Source: Verrucomicrobia bacterium LW23 (GTDB lineage: Bacteria; Verrucomicrobiota; Verrucomicrobiia; Methylacidiphilales; UBA1321). Taken from it: a stretch of DNA of 64,000 bases. Under the pieces are notes generated by a model. The model ran no database searches. It was not told the DNA's origin and saw nothing but the letters and a program-made list of their open reading frames with translations. How positions within the stretch are numbered: position 1 is the stretch's first letter; the number at the start of each line of letters is the position of its first letter. This document shows, piece by piece, positions 52,604 through 60,188 of the stretch. Both the position numbers and the translations under genes were made by a program. Location: assembly GCA_003054695.1 (NCBI GenBank), contig QAZA01000021.1, forward strand, positions 1 to 64,000. Reading direction: 5' to 3'.

Positions 52604-53443
52604 ATGCAACTTACACTCGGGCACTCGCCGGATCCGGACGACGCCTTCATGTTTTTCGCTTTGGCGCAGCACCGCATCCCCATGGGTAACTACGAGTTCA
52701 CCCATATTTTGCAGGACATCCAGACGCTCAACGAGCGTGCCATTCGCGCGGAGCTGGACATTACCGCCGTTTCATTCCACGCCTCCGCTTACGTGCTGGA
52801 TAACTACGCCATCCTGCGCTGCGGGGCCAGCATGGGCGACAACTATGGGCCGATGCTGGTAGCCAAGCAGGGCTACACGCGCGACGACATGTACTCCGCG
52901 CGCATCGCCATCCCCGGCCGCATGACGAGCGCCTTTCTGGCCCTGCAAATGTACCTCGGGGTCAAGGCGGAGGAGCTCAACCTCATCACCGTGCCGTTCG
53001 ACGAGATTTTTGACGCGCTGGACGCCGGCACCGCCGATGTGGGCCTGATCATCCACGAAGGGCAGCTGACTTACCAGGACTCCGGCTTTGTGCTGTGCGA
53101 GGACCTGGGCCGGTGGTGGTACAGCCACACAGGCGGGCTGCCGCTGCCGCTGGGCTGCAACGTCATCCGCAAAAGCCTGGGGGAGAAGGTGATCGCAGAG
53201 ATATCCGACATCCTGCATGAGAGCATTAAATACGGCCTGGTGCACCGCGCCGAAGGCGTGGCCCACGCCCTGCCCCTTGGCCGCGGCCTGGACAGCCAGC
53301 GCGCCGACGAGTTTATCGGCATGTACGTTAACGACCTCACCGTCGACTACGGCGACCGCGGCCGCCGGGCCGTGGAGGAATTTATGAAGCAAGCCCACGA
53401 ACAGGGCCTCATCCCCGCCCCGCGCGAGCTGCAGTTTGTGTAG
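52604..53443 (+). CDS. mqnD: 1,4-dihydroxy-6-naphthoate synthase (MqnD)
   Basis: A 279-residue MqnD of the futalosine route to menaquinone; it converts cyclic de-hypoxanthinylfutalosine into 1,4-dihydroxy-6-naphthoate. Family blocks: LGHSPDPDDAFMFFALAQ, DITAVSFHASAYVLDNYAIL, GPMLVAKQ and VPFDEIFDALDAGTADVGLI with HEGQLTY, then LPLPLGCNVIRK. The start ATG 52604 gives the usual N-terminus (MQLTLGHSPDPDD); open sequence extends upstream. Other mqn genes must be elsewhere. Confidence 0.95.
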   Translation: MQLTLGHSPDPDDAFMFFALAQHRIPMGNYEFTHILQDIQTLNERAIRAELDITAVSFHASAYVLDNYAILRCGASMGDNYGPMLVAKQGYTRDDMYSARIAIPGRMTSAFLALQMYLGVKAEELNLITVPFDEIFDALDAGTADVGLIIHEGQLTYQDSGFVLCEDLGRWWYSHTGGLPLPLGCNVIRKSLGEKVIAEISDILHESIKYGLVHRAEGVAHALPLGRGLDSQRADEFIGMYVNDLTVDYGDRGRRAVEEFMKQAHEQGLIPAPRELQFV

Positions 53444-53473
53444 GGAGTGGGGTCGTGGGGAGAAGGGGATTAG

Positions 53474-53761
53474 TTAACCACGAATGACACGAATAGTACG
53501 GAGGGGAAATTGGGGGAGGGGATAATTAACCACGGAGCACACGGAATTTACAGAGGGGACGAAAGGATAATTAGCTTCAGATGTTACAATGGGAAAGTGG
53601 CAAGTAGTTGTAGAGTGCCCCTGGAGTCCTGCTCCTTCCCCTTCGTCCCCTCCGCAAATTCCGTGTGCTTCGTGTGATCCGTGGTTAAAAAGCTCCCCTG
53701 TCCCCTCCCCCCCATTCGTCCCTTCCCCAATATTCGTGTCATTCGTGATATTCGTGGTTAA
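53474..53761. repeat. Nested inverted repeat (TTAACCACGAAT type)
   Basis: A 288-bp element. The outer arms begin TTAACCACGAATGACACGAA and end TTCGTGGTTAA. An inner second pair begins TTAACCACGGAGCACACGGA and ends TCCGTGGTTAA. The region also has polypurine/polypyrimidine arms (GGGGAAATTGGGGGAGGGG and the opposite). Elements that begin TTAACCACGAAT are widespread in large PVC genomes. No gene is inside. Confidence 0.75.
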
Positions 53762-53837
53762 ATAATCCCCTCCCTCCCCCTTCCCCCGCCGGATTTCCAT
53801 TGCATCTTGCCACACGTCTCGCTTATTTCAGATTCCC

Positions 53838-54719
53838 ATGGATTTTGCCCGTTACTGGTCGACGCGTCAGGAGCGCGTTGAACAAGCACTCAATACCGTA
53901 TTACCCTCTGCCGAAACCCGCCCGCGCACGATACACGATGCGATGCGCTACAGCATCTTTGCCGGTGGCAAACGGCTTCGCCCCATCCTGTGCCTGGCGG
54001 CCGCCGAGGTCATTGGCGGCGAGTACGAGAACGCCCTGCCCCTGGCCTGCGCGGTGGAGATTGTGCACACCTACTCGCTTATTCACGACGACCTGCCGTG
54101 TATGGACAACGACGACTTTCGCCGCGGCAAACCCACCAGCCACAAAGTCTACGGCGAAGGCATGGCCGTGCTGGCCGGCGACGCCCTGCTGACCATCGCA
54201 TTTGAAGCCGCAGCCGGCGCCCGCGCCACGGAGCGCTACAACCACGCCGCCATGATTCTGGAGCTGGCCCGCGCCAGCGGCAGCCAGGGCATGGTGGCCG
54301 GCCAGGTGGCCGATATAGAGGGCGAAGGCAAGAAGATCAGCGTGGAGGACCTGCAGTACATCCACCTCAACAAAACCGCCGCGCTCATCACCGCCTCCAT
54401 CCGCCTGGGCGGCATGGCCGCGAATGCCGAGCCCGCGCAACTGGACGCCCTCACCACCTTCGGCCGCAGCCTCGGCCTGGCGTTCCAGGTCATCGACGAC
54501 ATCCTGGACATTACGCAAACTACCGAGCAGCTGGGCAAAAGCGCCGGCAAAGACGTGGCCGCCCAAAAAGCCACCTACCCCGCCCTCCTCGGCCTGGACC
54601 GCGCCCGCGAAATCGCCGACGAGCTCACCACCGCCAGCCGTTCCGCCCTGCAACCCTTTGGCGAGAAAGGCAAGCCGCTGGAGATGATCGCGGACTACCT
54701 GCTGGACCGGAAGAATTAG
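53838..54719 (+). CDS. ispA: Polyprenyl synthetase (farnesyl diphosphate synthase type)
   Basis: A 293-residue short-chain isoprenyl diphosphate synthase. The first aspartate-rich motif is LIHDDLPCMDNDDFRRG (DDxxxxD type of bacterial FPPS), the second DDILD in VIDDILDITQTTEQLGKSAG. GGKRLRPILCLAAAE and GDALLTIAFE are family blocks; the Lys/Thr/Tyr in AQKATYPAL complete the signature. It condenses IPP with DMAPP/GPP for ubiquinone/menaquinone side chains, undecaprenyl carriers and hopanoids. Neighbour mqnD suggests a shared quinone context but there is no tight linkage. Confidence 0.95.
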   Translation: MDFARYWSTRQERVEQALNTVLPSAETRPRTIHDAMRYSIFAGGKRLRPILCLAAAEVIGGEYENALPLACAVEIVHTYSLIHDDLPCMDNDDFRRGKPTSHKVYGEGMAVLAGDALLTIAFEAAAGARATERYNHAAMILELARASGSQGMVAGQVADIEGEGKKISVEDLQYIHLNKTAALITASIRLGGMAANAEPAQLDALTTFGRSLGLAFQVIDDILDITQTTEQLGKSAGKDVAAQKATYPALLGLDRAREIADELTTASRSALQPFGEKGKPLEMIADYLLDRKN

Positions 54720-54778
54720 CGCAGGATAAGCGGAGGTGCCGGGCGCTCACAAAAGGAGATCGGGTCCAGCTTCACGCT

Positions 54779-54999
54779 GGTCCGAGAACGGCGGGAGCCG
54801 TTCCACAACGTAGCCCGGCCTAGGCGAGGCTTCCGCTGTCGGCCGAGGATTGCCAGAGCAACGAACGAGCGCCAACGGTTCAACGGAAGAACGCTTCGCG
54901 TAAGGTTCCTGAGTCCAGCGTACCCGGGGTACTCCTCGCATCAGAATGCTGCGGGCAACCCGGGGCTATCTTATGGAACGGCTCCGCCGGTCGCGGACC
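54779..54999. repeat. Inverted repeat in the gap before the oligopeptidase gene
   Basis: The arm at 54779-54820 (GGTCCGAGAACGGCGGGAGC, then CGTTCCACAACGTAGCCCGG) is nearly complementary to the arm at 54959-54999 (CCCGGGGCTATCTTATGGAA, then CGGCTCCGCC and GGTCGCGGACC). The first arm also holds a small hairpin GAACGG/CCGTTC. The remaining gap 54720-55132 has no supported gene. Confidence 0.6.
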
Positions 55000-55132
55000 A
55001 CTTCGCCCCGGCAAAGCCCTTTCGCAAACGCCCGGCTCGCCGCCGCTCTCAGCACCTGTGCACGCCTTAGACCTGCCAAGCGTTACGTTAGTTGCAATAG
55101 TGAGACGGGTATGTTAATCTCCGCCATCTGAT

Positions 55133-57976
55133 ATGAGTCCGAAGACGATTGTTATCCTCACCTGTGTCTTTTGCTTCTTTGTAATGGGGATTCTCTGGTA
55201 CGTGGCGAACGAGTTTGACAAGGTTCTGGCCGAGCGTAGGGACAGACCGGTGCCGGCCTATGTGGCGCGCAATACCAAACTGCCCTACCCGGCCAGCCGG
55301 CGCGAAACCAATTTTGACGTCTACTTTGGCACGCGGGTGTCCGATCCCTACCGGTGGCTGGAGGACGGCGACAGCAAGGAGGTGAAGGAGTGGACCGCCG
55401 CGCAGGACAAGTTTACGCGGGAATACCTGGCCAAACTCCCCGAACGCGCCCCGCTGCTCAAGCGCTTTAAGGAGATCGTCTACACGCCCCGCGTCTTCCC
55501 GCCCGTCAAGTACGGCAAGCGCTACTTTTACATGAAGCGCGACCCGGCCAAGGAGAAGGAGCTGTACTGCTATCGCGACGGCCTGGACGGCGACGAGGTT
55601 ATCCTCATCGACCCGAATGACGCCACTCTCTTCCCCCCGGCGGCAGGCGAATCGCTCGGCGGCGTCTCCCCCAGCTACGATGGAAAGCTCGTCGCGTTTG
55701 GCAAAAACCCCAACAATGCGGATGAATCGACGCTCTACGTTATGGACGTCGCCACCCGCAAAGTGTCGGAAGTCGACAAGATTGAAGGCGCCAAGTACGC
55801 CACGCCCAGCTGGACGCCCGACGGCGCCGGCTTCTACTACGTGTACCTGCCGCCGGTGCCGGAGGAGAAAATCCCCGAGCGCCCCGCCCTGGCCGAGGTG
55901 CGCTACCACAAGCTGGGCACGCCGCAAAAGGACGACGTGCTGATGCACGAGAAGGTGGGCGATGCCAGCATGTTTATCGACGCCTCGCTCTCCCGCGACG
56001 GCCGCTGGCTGCTGTGCACCATCACGCCCAGCTGGTCCAGCAACAAGGTGTATGTGCTGGATCTGCAGGCACAAGGCGTCGGCACCGGCCTGGCGACTTC
56101 CGGCGATGCCAATGCGTCCCGCCCGTCGTCGCCCACCAAATCGCCCGCAGAGGGGGACTGGAAGCCGCTTGCCGTGGGCGCGCCCGCCGATCCCGCCGGG
56201 TACGATGCGGCCAGGGGGCAGGAGGCGATCTACTCCGTTACCCCATGGCGCGGGCACTTCTACATTTTTACCAACGAGAAGGCGCCGCGCTACAAGCTGG
56301 TGCGCACGCCTACTGACAAACCGGGTCGCGAGAACTGGGAGGAAATCATCCCGGAGCGCGCAGACAGCACCCTGCGCAGCGTCCACTTTGCCGGCGACAA
56401 GCTGGTGACCGTGCACCTGAAGGACGTCCTGCCCGTGGTGGAAGTGGTTGACCTGGAAGGCTATGCGGTCATCTACCCCGGCCGCAAACCGCTTACCTGG
56501 GGCGACCCCGGCATGCCCGCCGCCCCGCCCGAGCCTCCCCCGCCCCCGCCAGAGCCCGATCCCGCAGCCGCACCGCACCCCCCCTCGGATCCCTCCATGG
56601 CCCCGCCCGAAGGCGCCGCGCCCGGCGACCCCAACGCGCCGCCTGCGGCCCCGGGCGACCCCAGCACCGCGCCCGCCCCGGCCCCCGCCCCCATGATGCA
56701 TGCCGACGCCATGCCGTCGGAGCCGCCGGCGCCTGCACCTGCGGCTGAATCCACCAACCCGCCCGCGCCTGCCCCGGCGCCCGTGGCCGGCCCGCCCGCG
56801 CCCGCCCAGCCTGCGTCGGCAGATACGCCACCCGCCGCCCCCGGCGAGGCCCCCTCCTTCTCCCCGCCCACCACCGTAACGGTGGACGGCCAGCCGGCCG
56901 CGCCGCCGGAGCCGCCGCGTCTGCGCGGGCTGGGCCTGCAAATCGCCATGCCCGGCATGGGCGCCGTGTCGGAGATCAGCGGCGAACCGGAGGAGGACGA
57001 GTTTCTGCTCACCTTCAGCTCGCCCGTGCAGCCGCTTACCATTTACCGCGGCAGCGCGTCCAACGGCACCCTCACGGAGTGGCAGCGAAACGTGTGTCCG
57101 GCGGATCTGAGCCCCTACATGGTGGAGCAAATCTGGTACAACAGCAGCAGTGCGCGCATCCCCATGTTTGTCATCCGCCGCAAGGACCTGGTGCCCAACG
57201 GCCAGACGCCCTTTCTGCTGACAGCCTACGGCGGCTTTGGCGACAGCTACCTGCCGGAGTTTAACGCGGCATGGATCCCCTGGCTGGAGGCGGGCGGCGG
57301 CTGCGCCATTGCCAACATTCGCGGCGGCGGCGAGTTTGGCGAGGACTGGCACAAGGCGGCCATGCGCATGCAAAAGCGGCGCTCCTTTGAGGACTTTAAG
57401 GCAGCCGCCCAACATCTGGACAGGCTCAGCTACACCCGCTACGCGCGCCTGGCTATTGAGGGCAGCAGCAACGGCGGTCTCCTTGTCGGCGCCGTTATCA
57501 CCATGAGCCCCAACAGCTTCCAGGCCGCCATATGCGGCGTGCCGCTGCTGGACATGCTGCGCTACCCCAAATTTGGCAGCGGCCGCACATGGGTGACAGA
57601 GTACGGATCGCCCGACAACGAGCAGGAGTTCCGCACGCTGCATCTCTACTCCCCCTACCACCAGGTAGGCACCGGCCGCACCTACCCGTTTGTGATGTTT
57701 GACAGCAGCGCCAACGACGACCGCGTGGACCCCATGCACGCCCGCAAGATGGCCGCCGCCATGCAGCACTTTGCCACACCCGCCCGGCACATCCTCCTGC
57801 GCGTGGAAGGCAGCGCCGGCCACGGCGGCGCGGACGCCCTGGCCGCCCGCGTCGTCAGCCTGGCTGACAACTACGCTTTCCTGATGAAGCACGTGGGCCT
57901 AACGCCCGTCGGCATGGAGAAGCCGGCCGAGGGCAAGCCCAAAGCGAAAGCCAAGGCGTCGCCCGCTGCAAAATAG
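55133..57976 (+). CDS. S9 prolyl oligopeptidase with Pro-rich insert
   Basis: A 947-residue prolyl oligopeptidase-type serine protease. The N-terminus has one membrane helix (IVILTCVFCFFVMGILWYVA) followed by FDVYFGTRVSDPYRWLEDGD, the usual S9A beginning. Most of residues 70-460 form a beta-propeller. Residues about 462-600 are a Pro/Ala-rich insert (PPAAPGDPSTAPAPAPAP-like), absent from normal family members. The alpha/beta hydrolase follows with the catalytic triad: Ser in IEGSSNGGLLVGA, Asp in SSANDDRVDPMHA and His in EGSAGHGGADA. A membrane-anchored, periplasmic peptidase is inferred. The C-terminus is Lys/Ala-rich. Confidence 0.92.
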   Translation: MSPKTIVILTCVFCFFVMGILWYVANEFDKVLAERRDRPVPAYVARNTKLPYPASRRETNFDVYFGTRVSDPYRWLEDGDSKEVKEWTAAQDKFTREYLAKLPERAPLLKRFKEIVYTPRVFPPVKYGKRYFYMKRDPAKEKELYCYRDGLDGDEVILIDPNDATLFPPAAGESLGGVSPSYDGKLVAFGKNPNNADESTLYVMDVATRKVSEVDKIEGAKYATPSWTPDGAGFYYVYLPPVPEEKIPERPALAEVRYHKLGTPQKDDVLMHEKVGDASMFIDASLSRDGRWLLCTITPSWSSNKVYVLDLQAQGVGTGLATSGDANASRPSSPTKSPAEGDWKPLAVGAPADPAGYDAARGQEAIYSVTPWRGHFYIFTNEKAPRYKLVRTPTDKPGRENWEEIIPERADSTLRSVHFAGDKLVTVHLKDVLPVVEVVDLEGYAVIYPGRKPLTWGDPGMPAAPPEPPPPPPEPDPAAAPHPPSDPSMAPPEGAAPGDPNAPPAAPGDPSTAPAPAPAPMMHADAMPSEPPAPAPAAESTNPPAPAPAPVAGPPAPAQPASADTPPAAPGEAPSFSPPTTVTVDGQPAAPPEPPRLRGLGLQIAMPGMGAVSEISGEPEEDEFLLTFSSPVQPLTIYRGSASNGTLTEWQRNVCPADLSPYMVEQIWYNSSSARIPMFVIRRKDLVPNGQTPFLLTAYGGFGDSYLPEFNAAWIPWLEAGGGCAIANIRGGGEFGEDWHKAAMRMQKRRSFEDFKAAAQHLDRLSYTRYARLAIEGSSNGGLLVGAVITMSPNSFQAAICGVPLLDMLRYPKFGSGRTWVTEYGSPDNEQEFRTLHLYSPYHQVGTGRTYPFVMFDSSANDDRVDPMHARKMAAAMQHFATPARHILLRVEGSAGHGGADALAARVVSLADNYAFLMKHVGLTPVGMEKPAEGKPKAKAKASPAAK

Positions 57977-58035
57977 GGCATGTGCAAAGCGTTTCAACCC
58001 GCACTTATTCCGCTCCGTCCACAAACGGGGATATA

Positions 58036-58199
58036 AGACCAATTATCGGAATAAGCCGGTACATTGGTGGAGGCGATTTTGAGATGAGGGCAAGGCGAGG
58101 CTGAGGGAGTGCATTTGAAAAATGCATGACCGAAGACTCAACGCCGCCCTCGCTCAAAAGCGTCCCGCCAATGTACCGGTTTATTCCGATAATTGGTCT
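58036..58199 (+). repeat. AGACCAATT palindromic element, copy C
   Basis: A 164-bp copy in the same orientation as copy A. The left terminus is AGACCAATTATCGGAATAAG and the right terminus ends AATTGGTCT. It abuts the GTCGAC element at 58201 with one base between, mirroring the arrangement at 51190-51523 in inverted order. Confidence 0.85.
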
Positions 58200-58200
58200 C

Positions 58201-58475
58201 GAGGCTGTCGACATTTGGCCTCCTCCCCCTTTATCCCTGCTTAGGGGCTTGTATCCCTTAGAGCGAGACATCTGTGAAGCCGTACTGCAATATGGAGGAG
58301 AATGTCTCGCTCTAAGGGGGAACGTAAGGAAGGTTGAACATTGTGGAAGCAACCCTCTTGGCGAAACTTTCCGCCCTTGGCGATGTTATCTGAAGGTCCG
58401 TAGATCCAAGGCAGATAGTATCGCCAAGGACGGAAAGTTTCGCCAAGGGGATGCTGCGGAAATGTCGACAGCCTC
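58201..58475 (-). repeat. GTCGAC palindromic element, copy 3 with internal insertion
   Basis: Reverse orientation of the copy at 51190. Relative to that copy it has an extra segment of about 113 bp (about 58238-58350) carrying its own 17-bp perfect inverted repeat CCCTTAGAGCGAGACAT (58255-58271) / ATGTCTCGCTCTAAGGG (58302-58318). The element ends AAATGTCGACAGCCTC at 58475. Confidence 0.8.
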
Positions 58476-58810
58476 TAAGCCGCTAAATGGGGATAAAGGG
58501 GGACGGGGGATGAGGACGGGGAAGGGTGAAATGCGTAGCGGAGTGCGCTTCGCGTCTCTGCCTGAGCAGGCGATGGAGGCGGGGCGCCGGCCTGGTCGCG
58601 ATTCGGTCTTTTCATGCATTTTTGCAAAAAAGCATCTACCCCGGCGCTGGTATGTGCTATATAGCTTTGATCGTCCGGGTGATGTTCCCCGGACGTCCCG
58701 AACCGGCGCTGCGGTAACGCCCGGCTTGCCTGCAAGCTTTGCCCGCGCGCGCGTTACCCTCTACCCTGTCAGCCGAGCACGCTCCCTCCCCCGGCACCCA
58801 CGACGCGACG
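58476..58810. other. Intergenic region, no gene seen
   Basis: About 330 bases between the palindromes and the cNMP-binding gene. Open frames here do not resemble known proteins. The promoter of the gene at 58811 should lie within it (AT-rich patch at 58610-58670). Confidence 0.35.
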
Positions 58811-59848
58811 ATGAGTACCAACGAACACCTCCACTTCTTCCAATACCTGCGCAACCTGGCGCCAGAGTGGCAGGAATCTTTCGATCAGCTGGCCGAAGTG
58901 CGGCAGATCCCCGCCGGTGCCAACATCTGCCGCCAGTCCGAGCCCTCTGACGCCGTCTTTATCATTGAGGAAGGCGTGGCGGAGGTGCTGCTGGAGAGCG
59001 ACGACTTTACCCGGCAGCGCCGCGTCGGCTACCTCTCGCCCGGCGACATCTTTGGCGAGCTGGGGCTGCTCAACAGCGATCCCCGCAGCGCCACCGTGCG
59101 CGCCAAGGTGGACGTGCGGGCGCGACGCCTGGACCGCGAAGTTTTTCTGGAGTTCCTTGACGACCTGCCCGGCTTCGGCCGCTTTATCTCCTGCATGCTG
59201 GCCAGCCGCTTCAAGCTGCTGACCGCCGAGGTGAAATACCAGAGCCACTGCCTGCACCTGCGCGGCAACCTCCCCCTGTTCGATCTGCTGATGGTGTTCC
59301 AGACCATCCGCGACAGCAATGCCCAGGGTGAGCTGCTGCTGTGGGGCACAGACAACGATCCGCTCGGCGCTTTCTTCTTCAGCGGCAACACCATACAAAG
59401 CGCCAAACACGGCCAGCTTAAGGGGCTGGAGGCCATCTGGCAAGCGCTGTGCGACGGCTCCGCCAAAGGCACCTTCGCGTTCCAGATGATGGCCCAGCCC
59501 ATCACCGAGTTCGAGCCCAGCTGTACTGTCAGCGCCGACCTCACCGACATCCTGATGCAGGGCGCGATGAAGCGCGACTACTTTGCCCAGCTGTCCGAGC
59601 CCCTGCGCCGCATGCGCGGCACCATCACCCTCTGGGCCGACACCCTCGACTGGCCCGACCGCGAAACGCTCCCCGCCGCCGAACGCATCATCGACGCCCT
59701 GAAAGAAGCGCCCCGCCCCGTCGAAGACGTGTGGCGTGAGTCCCTCGTCTGCACCCTCACCTTCGGCCAGATCATCGAAGAACTCATCCGCACCCGGCAA
59801 ATCACGCTGGAGGAGGAAGAAGTCTACCCCCTCGTCGCCCAGGCATAG
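58811..59848 (+). CDS. cNMP-binding domain / DUF4388 protein
   Basis: A 345-residue protein. Residues 15-130 are a Crp-type cyclic-nucleotide-binding domain (IPAGANICRQSEPSDAVFII, EEGVAEVLLES, SPGDIFGELGLLN, SATVRAKVDV), although the FGE-L...R-A phosphate cassette shows Ser-Ala-Thr in place of Arg-x-Ala. A DUF4388 (PATAN-like) region follows (FDLLMVFQTIRDSNAQGELL, GAFFFSGNTIQSAKHGQLKG, LEAIWQ), as in gliding or c-di-GMP-linked signal proteins. No HTH. ATG 58811 is preferred over an upstream in-frame ATG at 58739. Functions as a cytoplasmic signal sensor or scaffold by inference. Confidence 0.85.
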   Translation: MSTNEHLHFFQYLRNLAPEWQESFDQLAEVRQIPAGANICRQSEPSDAVFIIEEGVAEVLLESDDFTRQRRVGYLSPGDIFGELGLLNSDPRSATVRAKVDVRARRLDREVFLEFLDDLPGFGRFISCMLASRFKLLTAEVKYQSHCLHLRGNLPLFDLLMVFQTIRDSNAQGELLLWGTDNDPLGAFFFSGNTIQSAKHGQLKGLEAIWQALCDGSAKGTFAFQMMAQPITEFEPSCTVSADLTDILMQGAMKRDYFAQLSEPLRRMRGTITLWADTLDWPDRETLPAAERIIDALKEAPRPVEDVWRESLVCTLTFGQIIEELIRTRQITLEEEEVYPLVAQA

Positions 59849-60188
59849 GGATTGGAGGGGGACTGCAGAGAGAGGGAGAGGGAATTGCCAAGCGACTGCC
59901 GGGAGGCGACTTTTGGGTGGCGTAAATCCATTCGCAGCGCTCGCTGTCCAAGCACAGGGGCGTACTGTTTACGCCTCCAATATTTCTTCTGCATTCGCCA
60001 TTCTGTGCTTGTTGCAGCGGGGTGTTTCTGGCGAAAGTATCAAGGAACAGGGATCGCTTCGTCGATACTTTATACAGAGACAGACACGATAGTGCCTTGC
60101 CCGAGGGCGATGGCGCGTTTCCGGCTGACCCATGCCGGGGCGGCCCGCCCCCCGGCACCGCCACCGGATCACACACTCCCCCCCTGCC
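59849..60188. promoter_or_regulatory. Leader of the TIR receptor gene
   Basis: No gene is supported in 340 bases. A hairpin AAAGTATC/GATACTTT is at 60034-60041 and 60064-60071, and a longer AAGCACAG/CTGTGCTT pair (about 59953, 60003). The AT-rich section 59960-60090 is the likely promoter area. Confidence 0.35.

Noticed and set aside
55088-57892. 934-codon open frame antisense to the prolyl oligopeptidase gene
   Set aside because: Complements a gene with an intact catalytic triad; composition typical of an antisense artefact.
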